From assembly GCF_030811455.1 (NCBI RefSeq), contig NZ_JAUSQU010000001.1:5270001-5334000 (forward strand): a stretch of 64,000 nucleotides of DNA. Reading direction: 5' to 3'. The position numbers and the translations under genes were made by a program. The DNA is from Streptosporangium lutulentum. GTDB taxonomy: Bacteria; Actinomycetota; Actinomycetes; Streptosporangiales; Streptosporangiaceae. Each line of letters begins with the position of its first letter. Position 1 is the stretch's first letter. Below, piece after piece: positions 35,801 to 45,024 of the stretch. The notes under the pieces were generated by a model. It had not been told where the DNA came from, did not search any database, and worked only from the letters and a program-made list of their open reading frames with translations.

Positions 35801-38800
35801 CGCACCGTCGGGGAGTAGACGTATCCGTTCCCACCGAGCATGTTGGCCAGCTTCGCTCCCAGCCAGCGCCGACCGGCGAAGCTGCTGAACAGGCTGCGCC
35901 GCGGCACCGGCCTCGCGTCCGGATTGGCCCGCTCGTAGGCTTCGACGGCGTCGAGTATCGCGTGGTGCAGGTCGGTCTCCGGGCCGCCCTTCCCGTAACG
36001 CAGGACGATCTCCTCGGGCCAGGACTGGCCCAGCTTGCCCCGGACGGAGTCCGCAAGCTCCACCATGTCCGGTCTCGGGTGCGCAACCCGATTGGCTTCC
36101 TTGGCCAGCAGGCGTGCCAAGCGCCGGCTGGGGTTGGTCTCCGCCCGGAGGGCGGCGTCGTGGTTGCCGAACAGCTGCATGAGCCGGTCGAGCAACACCT
36201 GCGGCGTGTGCCCGGCGGCCAGCCCGAGTGCGGCACCGGAGGCACGGGCGGCCCTGATGTCCTGGAGGTAGCGCTTGACCAGCAGGGCCTGCGTGTCACG
36301 CCTGAGGGTCAGGTGGCCGTACAGGAACCGTTCCACCGCGTCGGAAACCTCGTCCAGCGACAGCAGCACCTCTCCCCGCGCGTACATGTCCAGCACGTCC
36401 CGTTCGGGCTTCAGGAACATGTACGTACCGTCATCCGTCGTGACCCTCTCGGTCTTGTCCGTGCCCACCTCGCTGACGGTGACGGTGGTGGTCAGCTGCG
36501 CGGCGAACAGCGACTGGTCGCCGGTGTCGATGCCCAGATACTCCTCTCCCGAGATCGGCAGTTTCGTGCGCGAGGTGGAACCGTTCTTCGACCTGGACCC
36601 TCCGGCGTCCGCACCGCCCATGGGCTGCGCGGCCTGGCTGGCGCCTCCCGAGACGGAGCCGTTCACCGTCCCGCCGTGCTGCTTGCCGGAGGACGTGCCG
36701 TGGCTGCCCAGGGTGAGGTTGATGTCGCCGTCCACCATCTCGCCGGTGGTGACGTGCCGCGATTCGCCCACCTGGCCGGAGATCGACACCGACCAACGAC
36801 GTGGCCGGACCCCCTGCGACGTTATGACGAACTCGATCTCGTACGGGGTCTGCATGAACTCGGTGTGGGACAGGAGGCTGGAGTCGCTCAGGATCTGGGC
36901 GATGGCGTGGTAGGCCTCACTGCCCTGCGGGATGCCCATCTTCTTGGTGATCTCGCCCAAGAGATCGGTGTTCGCACCTGTGTCGATGGCCCACGGCCTG
37001 GCCCTGTCCAGCAGCCTCCCGGGCGTCTGGAACGTGGCCGAGGGGCCGGTGGAACCGGTCGCGGGCAGCATGCCGGCGGGCAGCGGATGCCCCACCCGCA
37101 CATAGGCGGAGGCGACCTCTTTCACCTTCCCGTCGCTCATCAGATGCTCGATCGTCAGCTTGTCCACCTCCTCGGTCACCGCCGTGGTGGAGCGGCCTTC
37201 CGCCAGGAGCACCCCGTTGGTGGTGAGACCCTCGCTCTCACCGGAGCTCGGGCCCCAGTTCTTCCCGTAGCCCACACCACCGCCGACCACGCTTTCCTCG
37301 GCGCCGAACTTATATTCGGCGCCGACCGCGGCACCGACCGACGTGGAGACCGACAGGCCGCTCGAGCTTCCCTCGGTGTCGGACCCGATATACAACGTGA
37401 CCACCGTCTTGGCGGTCCCGTGCCCGATGTATTGCCTGCTGCTCCAGTCTCGGTTGCCCCGGACGCGCAGGGTGGTCTCCTTCGGCCGGTGACCGCTCCG
37501 CCCGTCCACGACGCGAATGAGGATCCCGTCCTTGACGAGTTGGTTGTAGTCGGTCTCCAGCCGCAACTTGGACAGTTGCCTGCCCAGTTCCGTACCGGGA
37601 TCCACACCTATCCCGCGCAGATACTCCTCCGTCACGCGCTGGATCCTGGCGAGCTCGGCGAGGTTGGCGGGGTCGTCCGGCAGCAGCGTGTGCCCCATCC
37701 CGACCGTGCGCACCTGGCCCGGACCGTCTCCCTGCCAGGTCGCCGGCTCTCCCTTCCGGCCGGGCGGCGGTTCAGGTGAGATGTCGTCCCGCAGCTTCAG
37801 CGAGCCGTCGGCATGCCGCAGCTCCGCACCGGATTCGTCCCGTTGGATGATGTCCGCGTCAACCGGGAACCCCGCGTGGTATGCGGCGCTCTCCGGCATC
37901 TGCATCGTCACCCCGAGCGTGCTCGCGATCGGAGCGCGCGGCTTGCTCTCACCACGGACACGCACGGTGAACGTGATCACCATTTCGGCCGTGTAGGCCT
38001 GGTTGTGCCCGGAGTCACGCCCCACGATCGGCACGATCGACGTGCCGCCCACGTTCACCCCGCCGGAATGCGACACCCCGTGGGAAGCGTTGGCGACGGC
38101 CTTCGCCGACAGACCCTTGACGTCCGCCAGGTCGGTGATGACGATGTCCGGCAGGGGAAGCGCGTCCTTGCCGAACTTGACGCCCGCCGTGGCGTTCACA
38201 CCCGACGACTGGTTGGTCCCCTGTCCTCCCGACACCTCGGAGAACGAGACGCCCAGTTTCTCGCCGAGCTGCTTGGTGCTGGCCCACCCGAGCGCCTCGG
38301 TCTCCAGCTCCACCTTCCCGTTCCCCACGGGCCGCCACTTGAGCTCGCCCTGGGCCTGGATGTCCACCTGCGGCATTCCCTCGGCGGTGGTGGTCCAGGT
38401 CTTTCCGTCCGGGTTGTTCACCACCTCCAGCAGGCTGTTCGGCAGTTCCTCGACGATCATCGTACGGATCTCGTGGTGGGCCATGCTGCCCACCTTGGCG
38501 AACTTGGGACCCAGCTCCGCCCTGAGCTTGCCCATGGCCTCTTCCGCACCGGCCACATTGATGACCGAGTGGTCCGGGAGCGCCGGCGTCTGCCCCCGGT
38601 CGAACTTGAGCTGGATGGTCTTCTCGGGGCCGCGCTCGGCGTGAGCGTGCGAGATGTACACCACGGTGTGCGTCGCGTCGCCGGGCAAACCCTCGGTGAC
38701 TCGCCCGCCTGACTGCCACCTGGCCTTCCCCGGGGCGAGAACCTCGACCTCGTACTCGGACACCGCGCTGTACTCATCCGAATCACCGCGGTTGTCCGTG

Positions 38801-41800
38801 ACCCCGCCGCCCGTGACGCGGGAGCTGGATTTCTCGTTGATCGACTTTCCGGAGCCGCTGCTGCGGCCGCCCTCAAGCACGATGTGCGGCAACACGTTCT
38901 CGGCCCACAGCCGCACGCTGTGCTGGGCCGGCAGCATCTTGATCAGGTTTCCGATCAGTCCCGGCACATCGACCCCCGTCGCCGTGCCGGTGTTACGGCT
39001 GGTGGTGACCGATACCGCCTCGTGCCCCTGCTTCATGCGGCCGAGCATCAGTTCGGAGGCCACCACCTCCCGGTCGAGGACCTCCACGAGATCACTCATC
39101 TGCAGCTTGATCCGGACCTCGGCGGTCTCGCCGACCCCCACCCTCAGCACCGCCCCGTCGCCGGATACCAGTTGGGGGAACTCCGGCCACAGCATCTTCT
39201 CCAGTTCGGCGGGGGTGAACAGGTGATCGACCTTGTTGTCGGCCAGCGCCTCGTTGACCTTCTTCGTCAAAGCTTTCATGAACGGCAGCCGGTTGGCCGG
39301 CACACCGGCGGCCTGCCCGGCCGCCGGCGGCAGCGCCGCCTTCAGCGCCTCCTGGTACTCGGCGAGCCGGGAGTCCGCCTCATGCACAAGCCGGGCGGCC
39401 TCAGCGGCCAGCGTGGCCGCCGGACCCGGCTTCCGCTCCGCCTTCAGCCGCTGCAGCGCGTCGGACGCCTTTTCGAACGCCTCGCGCACGGCCTTGGCTC
39501 GGTCGACTGCCGTTTCGTACCTGAGGGCGGCCCTCATCTCACGTGCCGCGGTTTCCTTGTCGAGCGTGGCCTCCGCCCGTGCCTGGCGGCGCCGCTCCGA
39601 TGCCTTGCGGTCGCGCTCTCCCGGTAGTTTCTCGCCCTTCTTCTCCGCCTCCTCGGCGGCATCCGCCTTCCTGATCGCCTCGTCGGCCCGTTCCTCGGCC
39701 GTCTCCGCGCTCTTCGACTTGACCTTCTCCCGCTCCTTCAGGCCGGTCTCGGCGGCTGCCAAGGACTCGGCCAGTTCCTTCACCTGCGCGGACAGCTCGG
39801 AGAGCGCGGGAGGCACCGACGATGTGCCCGATCCACCCGGTTTCGCTGCCGCGCCGGCCAGTTGGACGGCGAGCTCATCGGTCTGCCGGACGATCTCCTT
39901 GGCCGCACTGACCTGCCGCCCCGAACGGAGCGCCTCGTGCTCGTCCACCGGTGCACTCGCCGACTCGTTCGCGGCGCGGGCCAGGTCGTTCTCCACCTGC
40001 TTGCGCGCACTCTCGTCCAGTTGGGAGTGGTCAATGCCGGTCGGATTGTCCTGGACGATTTCCATGGCCACCCGCATGGCCGCGTCCATGGTCTCGGGCG
40101 ACCCTTCCGCCAACCAGTGGAGCGCCTGGATCGCGCTTGCCAACGGTGGTTCGCCGTCGGCCCGGGCGATCTCGATGCCCAGCCAGGCGGCCGCCTCCGC
40201 ACGGAGCCGGTGCGGGCCGACGCCGTCGCCCGCCCGGACCGCCAGCCGTTCCCGCATGGCACGCAGAAGGTCGGCAGTCAGGTAAACGGGGCTGCCGTCC
40301 GCCCTGGTCAGCCGCATCTGACCGCCCTGTACCAGCGACGCGTCCGGCACCACGATCCCCATGGTCTCGGCCATCACCGACTCGGCGAGCAGCGTCGTGC
40401 CGGTGGGGACCGTCGCGGCCTGCCCACTCGGCGTGCCCGCCGCGACCTGCGTGGGCGCGTTCGCCCCGTTGGACGCGGCGGCACTGGCGGGATTCGCCGC
40501 AACCGGGCCGGCGGCCGGACCGCCCTGCCCGCTCACATTCGACGCACCCGGTGCCGCCTGACCACCCGCGCTCGGCGCACTCGCACTCGACGGGCTCGGA
40601 GACGCCGACGTGCTCGCGCTTGACGCACTCGCATTCGAAGGATGCGGCGCCGCCTGCCCGCTTGTACCGCTCTGCCCGCTCACATTCGCCGCACTCGCCG
40701 CACTCGGTGCACTCGGTGCACTCGGTGCCGCCTGACCGCCCGCACTCGGCCCAGCCACGTTCGAAGAATGCGGCGCCGCCTGCCCGCTTGGGCCGCCCTG
40801 CCCACTCGGCGTGCCCGCCGCGACCTGCGTGGGCGCGTTCGCCCCGTTGGACGCGGCGGCACTGGCGGGATTCGCCGCAACCGGGCCGGCGGCCGGACCG
40901 CCCTGCCCGCTCACATTCGACGCACCCGGTGCCGCCTGACCACCCGCGCTCGGCGCACTCGCACTCGACGGGCTCGGAGAGGCCGACGTGCTCGCGCTTG
41001 ACGCACTCGCATTCGAAGGATGCGGCGCCGCCTGCCCGCTTGTGGCGGTCGGACCCGAGGCGGTGCCCTGAGTGGTGCCGGCCTGAGTAGTGCCGGCCTG
41101 GGGGCTCGGAGAGGCCGACGTGCTCGCGCTTGACGCAGCCGCGTTCGAAGGATGCGGCGCCGCCTGCCCGCTTGGGCCGCTCTGCCCACTTGTGCCTGAC
41201 ATATGTGAGGCCCTGGCACCGGCCGTGGCACCGGCCGTGGCGGAAGCACCGGCCCGGTTGCCACCTCCCTGGCCTCCGGCTCCGCCACCGGGGACGCCCA
41301 CGCCCGCCATACCCGGGGCGCCGGTAACGGGACCACCTGGACCACCGGTGGTGGGATTGGGGGCGCCGCCCGCCATACCGCCCGGCGGGCCGCCGGGACC
41401 GGCGCCCGCGCGTATCGCGTCGGCGAGAGCGGCGGCGTCGTAGGCGGAGGCGAGGGTCGTGTTCGGGCTGGCGAGCGCGGTGTAGACGTCCGCGCTGAAC
41501 GGGCTGACCGACCCGGTGCGTCCGACGCCGCCGAAGAACGCGCCGGTCATCGAGTCCATCGTGAACGGGTTGCTCCACTGGTCGTAGACCAGGCCGTTGG
41601 CGACGAAGCTGCCCACCGGCGAGGCCACAACGTTGCTGAGACCGGTGTTCAGCGCCCGCCCCGCGAAACCGGGCACGTTGCGGGTGACCCGGGAGATCGG
41701 ACCGGCCGTTCCCATGCCGACCACCGCGCCGGTGCCCGCGCCGATGACGGCGGCCTGGGACTTCTTCCAGTCCCATTTCTCACGGGTGCCCATCTTGATC

Positions 41801-42567
41801 TGCTGGTACTGGGCCATGCCGTCGATGAAGAACTCCTCGCCCATCTCCTCGATGAGTTCCTTGCCGAGCGGCGAGAGGAGGATGCGGGTGAGCAGGCCGC
41901 GGCCGGTCGCGCCGCTCAGCGCGGTGATCCGGGCCATGCCGGCGGGACCGATCACCCGGCCCGCGACGGCGGCCAGCCGGGCGAGGATGCGGCTGATGGC
42001 CGCGCGGGCCGCCGCCGCGTACGGGCCGATCAGCGGGGCGGTCGAGCCCGCGGTGAAGAAGGCGACGAGGAGCGCGATGGAGATGGCGACGACCGTGACC
42101 CAGAACGCCACGTTGATGGAGAGCTTGGAGTACTGCGTCTCGACGGCGAAGTCGCTGACCTGCACGGCGTAGGCGTCCGCGCCCCGGGAGACGCCGGCCA
42201 GGCCGGCCTGCTCGCCGTACATCGTCTGGGCACGGGTGACGAAGTCGGCTGTGGCCGGGGCCTGCCAGCCGGCGACGACGGTGCGGACCGCCTTGCCCGC
42301 GGGCTCGGCGTAAGGCCTGAGCCCGGCGGCCAGCTCCTCCCATGCCTGGGCCAGCTCCGACAGCTTGCTCTCACTGAGACCCCCGCCGTCGCCCTTGCCG
42401 GGCCACATCTGCCCGCCCGCCAGCAGTGGAATCAGTACGTAGTCCACAAAGTCGGGCATGACGTCGGTCTCCCAGACGGGCATGACGTCGCTCGTGATGC
42501 GAACCACGCGCTGCTGGGTCGGCTGCCCACTCTGATTGACCGTATCCGTACCAGTGTTCGTGGCCAT
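32848..42567 (-). CDS. Giant repetitive protein, putative type VII secretion substrate
   Basis: 3239 residues. N-terminus (about 60-145): helical WXG100-like region with GWQAPATADF; hydrophobic segment about 153-176 plus further Gly/Ala-rich hydrophobic stretches to 330. About 385-725 is Gly/Ser/Ala/Pro low complexity with a long internal duplication. About 930-1090 is a charged coiled coil. From about 1200 to 2500 several Ser/Gly-rich beta-strand modules recur (for example GVSHSGGVNVGG, SVGAAVGAEYKFG, SGTSYGGNVGARG). A Cys cluster C-x-C-x5-C-x-C lies near 3178-3188. The last 16 residues (TVASSETLWQIAGNH) look like the start of a LysM domain. No known toxin domain is seen. WXG100-like and YbaB-like genes lie just upstream. 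The role is unknown. Confidence 0.8.
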   Translation of the reverse strand: MATNTGTDTVNQSGQPTQQRVVRITSDVMPVWETDVMPDFVDYVLIPLLAGGQMWPGKGDGGGLSESKLSELAQAWEELAAGLRPYAEPAGKAVRTVVAGWQAPATADFVTRAQTMYGEQAGLAGVSRGADAYAVQVSDFAVETQYSKLSINVAFWVTVVAISIALLVAFFTAGSTAPLIGPYAAAARAAISRILARLAAVAGRVIGPAGMARITALSGATGRGLLTRILLSPLGKELIEEMGEEFFIDGMAQYQQIKMGTREKWDWKKSQAAVIGAGTGAVVGMGTAGPISRVTRNVPGFAGRALNTGLSNVVASPVGSFVANGLVYDQWSNPFTMDSMTGAFFGGVGRTGSVSPFSADVYTALASPNTTLASAYDAAALADAIRAGAGPGGPPGGMAGGAPNPTTGGPGGPVTGAPGMAGVGVPGGGAGGQGGGNRAGASATAGATAGARASHMSGTSGQSGPSGQAAPHPSNAAASSASTSASPSPQAGTTQAGTTQGTASGPTATSGQAAPHPSNASASSASTSASPSPSSASAPSAGGQAAPGASNVSGQGGPAAGPVAANPASAAASNGANAPTQVAAGTPSGQGGPSGQAAPHSSNVAGPSAGGQAAPSAPSAPSAASAANVSGQSGTSGQAAPHPSNASASSASTSASPSPSSASAPSAGGQAAPGASNVSGQGGPAAGPVAANPASAAASNGANAPTQVAAGTPSGQAATVPTGTTLLAESVMAETMGIVVPDASLVQGGQMRLTRADGSPVYLTADLLRAMRERLAVRAGDGVGPHRLRAEAAAWLGIEIARADGEPPLASAIQALHWLAEGSPETMDAAMRVAMEIVQDNPTGIDHSQLDESARKQVENDLARAANESASAPVDEHEALRSGRQVSAAKEIVRQTDELAVQLAGAAAKPGGSGTSSVPPALSELSAQVKELAESLAAAETGLKEREKVKSKSAETAEERADEAIRKADAAEEAEKKGEKLPGERDRKASERRRQARAEATLDKETAAREMRAALRYETAVDRAKAVREAFEKASDALQRLKAERKPGPAATLAAEAARLVHEADSRLAEYQEALKAALPPAAGQAAGVPANRLPFMKALTKKVNEALADNKVDHLFTPAELEKMLWPEFPQLVSGDGAVLRVGVGETAEVRIKLQMSDLVEVLDREVVASELMLGRMKQGHEAVSVTTSRNTGTATGVDVPGLIGNLIKMLPAQHSVRLWAENVLPHIVLEGGRSSGSGKSINEKSSSRVTGGGVTDNRGDSDEYSAVSEYEVEVLAPGKARWQSGGRVTEGLPGDATHTVVYISHAHAERGPEKTIQLKFDRGQTPALPDHSVINVAGAEEAMGKLRAELGPKFAKVGSMAHHEIRTMIVEELPNSLLEVVNNPDGKTWTTTAEGMPQVDIQAQGELKWRPVGNGKVELETEALGWASTKQLGEKLGVSFSEVSGGQGTNQSSGVNATAGVKFGKDALPLPDIVITDLADVKGLSAKAVANASHGVSHSGGVNVGGTSIVPIVGRDSGHNQAYTAEMVITFTVRVRGESKPRAPIASTLGVTMQMPESAAYHAGFPVDADIIQRDESGAELRHADGSLKLRDDISPEPPPGRKGEPATWQGDGPGQVRTVGMGHTLLPDDPANLAELARIQRVTEEYLRGIGVDPGTELGRQLSKLRLETDYNQLVKDGILIRVVDGRSGHRPKETTLRVRGNRDWSSRQYIGHGTAKTVVTLYIGSDTEGSSSGLSVSTSVGAAVGAEYKFGAEESVVGGGVGYGKNWGPSSGESEGLTTNGVLLAEGRSTTAVTEEVDKLTIEHLMSDGKVKEVASAYVRVGHPLPAGMLPATGSTGPSATFQTPGRLLDRARPWAIDTGANTDLLGEITKKMGIPQGSEAYHAIAQILSDSSLLSHTEFMQTPYEIEFVITSQGVRPRRWSVSISGQVGESRHVTTGEMVDGDINLTLGSHGTSSGKQHGGTVNGSVSGGASQAAQPMGGADAGGSRSKNGSTSRTKLPISGEEYLGIDTGDQSLFAAQLTTTVTVSEVGTDKTERVTTDDGTYMFLKPERDVLDMYARGEVLLSLDEVSDAVERFLYGHLTLRRDTQALLVKRYLQDIRAARASGAALGLAAGHTPQVLLDRLMQLFGNHDAALRAETNPSRRLARLLAKEANRVAHPRPDMVELADSVRGKLGQSWPEEIVLRYGKGGPETDLHHAILDAVEAYERANPDARPVPRRSLFSSFAGRRWLGAKLANMLGGNGYVYSPTVRADAGTGTIPAIRLQMDFGDGPVELLAHYSDRGLIVQRYVYDQLTASESSGTSYGGNVGARGSVGNADVGFGMSGSGGVSYSHSGSASRTRQWTELQRIATFGLDEVRHAVRVTITVGGSQVTEGEAEQNGARKPVVVELAGEMTRLVPSELVMAEKRQRAPDPRPVVKLPETFMVDNLRTDGLEKAVRELLADKRLLGEKGAAEALATLERDLSEMRQGVNFRQMLEEEGSTTIRFTHPSKPGKVVEVTLKARPQDLHVTVPGRKDTEIGLVRRIMHITERTVSWSRKFSIGRASQLFGLSRSKSTGWQVSVQTTVSNGNRTELSRFAKGTAASVEVPVSFDITAEVKTVKPGKAEKAGLRVEAQDVATGLAEVTMFERDLRKVELSRGAEDRRRWGWSLGEPEVTRTTERPGWRALWRSRPAAGAAHPLDLNALITEAKALAKTLAKVEGRAGPDIPPDVLHKAIVKTAQWNLFGRRPPGTPILLTAKASAPGQMSLVTHARLLARALHTDVSLELREPDGTARHYRATRDGTLRSELPDGGFTSAFGTLPPGLVALADEAGADLRALHNRSPEEGDFDHRVREELDRRGVKVVPPVTSVPRASAAPGTQAGSAGLSSSYQGAAGPGAVSPTAAAPAGGAGSVSERQRPGAALRQSPGTAFVVDNRAPHLPNLTVKEIKTAVEHLLPSQLGRDVKSLSWSADGSTLVVETKGHATHYFRVTIGRPVKRMVLSGRVEELMAKTTTPSGDFPYLHDMVLTERPHPDVVKRMVLREISDVLQRPAAAAQRPEQGVIRRALSWVTRTDSRDECATSRYREYQELVAQWRSARTNGERDYYEREMSGVAWAIRDRGQVPPVPPRNDGQPAVPAQRGGLAALLNRPDGGTAPMPDRPAPRNALRDEYWDRMARIGNTTGWIPPEEEACECPPGEPCVCGRRPVDSGPENGASPPAHATADPVPAPAQLTGQSRTVASSETLWQIAGNH
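40421..40665. repeat. 245-bp direct repeat, copy 1
   Basis: Near-identical to 40799-41043, offset 378 bp (126 codons, in frame); the only difference I saw is gagacgcc versus gagaggcc. It encodes about residues 634-715 of the giant protein, Ala/Ser/Pro-rich. Confidence 0.85.
40799..41043. repeat. 245-bp direct repeat, copy 2
   Basis: Second copy, encoding about residues 508-589 of the giant protein. Shorter fragments of the same unit recur at about 40630-40800 and 41100-41210, so the whole 40400-41250 stretch is a repeat array. Confidence 0.85.
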
Positions 42568-42626
42568 GCCGCCCTCACTCCGTCACCTGACCCTGATCTG
42601 CCCCCTGCGCGCCTCGGACCCGCGCG

Positions 42627-42974
42627 TCAGATCTGGCGCACCGCGCCCCGGCCGAGGTCCTGGGCGATCGCGGCGTCGGTGCCCAGCGAGTTCTCGAAGG
42701 TCCGGCGCAGCCCCGGGCCCGCGTCGGCGATCTGCCGGACGAGATGGGCACCGTTGGAGAGCATGACGTCGGGTCCGTCCCCCTGCATGTAGGACTGCTG
42801 GAAGGCGCGCCCTGAGGCGTCTCCACCCCAGGGCGCGGCGGCGTTGAGTTCGGTGATCCTGGCCGCGCGCTCCGTGAAGAACCGCTCCAGGTCGCCGGAC
42901 ATGACGTTCCACTGCGCCACTCCCGCGTCCACCGCGGGCTTGGAGATCGCCAGGCCGTCGTAGGGGTTGTTCAT
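42627..42974 (-). CDS. WXG100-like small secretion-associated protein
   Basis: 115 residues, mostly helical, with a central WGGDASGRAF turn (W-x-G type) as in ESX/WXG100 proteins that form helical hairpins for type VII secretion. Its start overlaps the upstream gene stop (ATGA), and it lies 59 bases before the giant gene, so the two are probably co-expressed and co-secreted. No ESX machinery gene (EccC and others) is in the window. Confidence 0.75.
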   Translation of the reverse strand: MNNPYDGLAISKPAVDAGVAQWNVMSGDLERFFTERAARITELNAAAPWGGDASGRAFQQSYMQGDGPDVMLSNGAHLVRQIADAGPGLRRTFENSLGTDAAIAQDLGRGAVRQI

Positions 42975-43375
42975 CGCTTCCCACCCATCTGGTCGGCGAG
43001 CTGGGTCATCAGGGATCCGAGGTCGCCGTCGAGATGGACCTTCATCTGGTCGGCCGGGATCAGCGGCTCGAAGACCTCGATGATCCGCTCCCGGGCCCCG
43101 TCCGCCGCCCGCCGGACGGTCTCGGTGATCGAGTCGGCCAGGGCGCGGGCGTCGGGGCGCCGGTAGATGCGGGGGTCGATGTCGAGCCGGATCAGTTCGC
43201 CGCGCGAGCCGACGGTGACCGACACCAGGCCGTCGCGCGATTTCTCGGTCACCTGGACCGCTCTGGCCACGGCGTGCAGTTCGGCGCCCTCGTCCTGAAG
43301 CCGCATGAAGGTCGCGCGCAGTTCCTCCGTATAAGCCTGCAGACCGGTGGCGTCCCTTTCGCCGAAAGGCTCCAT
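42971..43375 (-). CDS. YbaB/EbfC-family-like protein
   Basis: 134 residues. Pattern of an N-terminal helix, a central beta segment (VSVTVGSRGELIRLDIDP) and C-terminal helices, as in YbaB/EbfC nucleoid-associated proteins. Divergent members commonly sit next to WXG100 genes in actinobacteria, where they may chaperone substrates. GGGAG precedes the ATG at 43375. It appears to be the first gene of the three-gene secretion unit. Confidence 0.75.
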   Translation of the reverse strand: MEPFGERDATGLQAYTEELRATFMRLQDEGAELHAVARAVQVTEKSRDGLVSVTVGSRGELIRLDIDPRIYRRPDARALADSITETVRRAADGARERIIEVFEPLIPADQMKVHLDGDLGSLMTQLADQMGGKR

Positions 43376-43495
43376 GTCACTCCCCTCACCATGCGCACCT
43401 GCCCCTCAGATGTCGCAGATGTTACTGAGTAGTTTCTGCCACATGAACACCATTCGACAAGCATGTGGAGGGAAATGCCTATACCTAGTCAAACC

Positions 43496-43885
43496 TCACA
43501 AGTTCAGCGCAATCGCGCGTTCCTGAAACTCGCCGACCTCGGCACGCGGGATCCAGCGGCGGTAGACGCCGCGTTCGATCCGCTCCAGGCCGAGTGCCAC
43601 GGCCTCGGGCGCGGAGCCGCCCAGATACTCCAGCAACACCTCGCCCTCACGCTCGTCGTGCACGTGGAACTCGGCGTCACGCCACCGGCAGACCGTGGTC
43701 ACGAAGTGCACGGACTCGCACTCGGCGGCCGGGACGGCCCGGACGTGGCACCCGGGCTCGACCTCCTCGAAGCCCTCGGCCGGCTCGTCGCGGCGCAGCC
43801 GTACCCACGTCTCCAGCGCGGACGGCTCGGGGCTGGCGGGGTAGTCGGCGCCCCGCCAGCGGGCGCGGTAGGAGTGCCAGGTCAC
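43496..43885 (-). CDS. Uncharacterised protein paired with SseB-like gene
   Basis: 129 residues, not recognised. Mixed alpha/beta and acidic, no signal peptide or membrane segment. It contains FHVHDEREGEVLLEYLGG, and RGVYRRWIPRAEV near the end, which resembles small actinobacterial proteins of unknown role. The GTG start overlaps the preceding SseB-like stop (GTGA), so the two are coupled. The 120 bases after it (43376-43495) probably hold the promoter of the YbaB-like gene. Confidence 0.7.
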   Translation of the reverse strand: MTWHSYRARWRGADYPASPEPSALETWVRLRRDEPAEGFEEVEPGCHVRAVPAAECESVHFVTTVCRWRDAEFHVHDEREGEVLLEYLGGSAPEAVALGLERIERGVYRRWIPRAEVGEFQERAIALNL

Positions 43886-44772
43886 GGCGCGCTCGCCCGG
43901 ACCCCGACCAGCAGCCAGCGCCGCAGGTCACCGTGGTAAAACGCGCGCCGGTGCTCGGTCCCCTCCGCGGTCAGCTCCCAGATCTCGGCGCCGTGGGTGA
44001 GCCCGACGCCGTACACCTTGTACTCGCGGATGACCTGGTCGACGTTGGGCACCAGGCCCAGCCCCACGAACGGCGGCTCCTCCACCACCCATCCGGCCAC
44101 CGCGTCGCGGCCCGCCTCGTCCACCCCGCCGTACGGCGTGCGGTACAGGTCGAGCCCGGCCGGACGCCAGCGCAGCAGGTTGAGCCCGCCGTCGTCGGTG
44201 AGCAGATCGGATCGGCCGAGCGCGTCGGCGAGCACGGCCGGCGTGGCGATGTGCGAGACGTCCAGGGCGTGGTGGCAGTAGCCGGAGACCCGGGGCTCCC
44301 CGCCGGACAGCAGGTCGTGGATGTCGGCCGGGCGCAGCGGCTTCTGCAGCACGGGGACACCGGCTTCGGGGGCGAGCGCGAGGTCCTGGGCCAGCGTGGG
44401 GACGGCGAGCCTGGCCACCGTGCCCGACTCCAGGAGGAAGCAGACGGGCAGACCGGGATTGATCGCCAGGCCCCAGTGGGGATCGGGCCAGCCCGCGGCC
44501 AGCTCCGTCATCGAGACGATCCGGTAATGCTCGGTGACGCCGCCGCCTGCCAGCGTCATCGCCTCGGCCGAGGTGTAGGCCAGCAGCCAGGTCCGCTCGG
44601 CGTCGGCGGCCGTCGGCCAGGCGACCGGCTCGGCGCCCTCGGCCGCGGCCCGGGTGATCGGCAGCACGAAGTCGGCGTCCTTGAGCAGGCTCAGGCACCG
44701 GGCCGTCCGGCCGGCCTCGAACTCCGCCCAGAGGTGTTCCTCGAAGGGGCCGGAGGGGGGCACGGTCAGCAT
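43882..44772 (-). CDS. SseB-domain protein
   Basis: 296 residues. The N-terminal half fits the SseB N-terminal fold: LWAEFEAGRTARCLSLLKDADFVLP, and later WPTAADAERTWLLAYTS and the LAINPGLPVCFLL strand. The C-terminal half is less recognisable. SseB-like proteins are found beside type VII secretion loci in actinobacteria; a chaperone-like role is assumed, not shown. Start ATG at 44772; GTG at 44763 is possible because no clear ribosome site is seen. Confidence 0.7.
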   Translation of the reverse strand: MLTVPPSGPFEEHLWAEFEAGRTARCLSLLKDADFVLPITRAAAEGAEPVAWPTAADAERTWLLAYTSAEAMTLAGGGVTEHYRIVSMTELAAGWPDPHWGLAINPGLPVCFLLESGTVARLAVPTLAQDLALAPEAGVPVLQKPLRPADIHDLLSGGEPRVSGYCHHALDVSHIATPAVLADALGRSDLLTDDGGLNLLRWRPAGLDLYRTPYGGVDEAGRDAVAGWVVEEPPFVGLGLVPNVDQVIREYKVYGVGLTHGAEIWELTAEGTEHRRAFYHGDLRRWLLVGVRASAP

Positions 44773-45024
44773 GCCGGGGCGGGGTTCGACGGCTGCATGT
44801 CGATCACACTAAATGATGGGTTCCGTCCGGAGGACATCCCATGGCTGACCATACGAAATCACGGGTCCCCGGTCGGCGGAACGCCCGATTGGCGAGGCTT
44901 CAAGCATGATCAAGTGGCTTGCGTAGATCACGGATGCATGTTGTTAACCTAAAACTCACTAAACTTTGGCTTCTGGCGAACTCCCCCGCCCGCGTTTTAC
45001 CCCGCCCCCGCACGAAAGGGTGCC
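44773..45024. promoter_or_regulatory. Divergent intergenic region
   Basis: 252 bp between the SseB-like gene and the phosphatidyltransferase gene, AT-rich at about 44930-44980. It must hold promoters in both directions. I could not pick hexamers with confidence. Confidence 0.4.

Noticed and set aside
40400-41250. CRISPR-like repeat array
   Set aside because: Repeats are coding, in frame, of uneven length and lack regular spacers; no cas genes.
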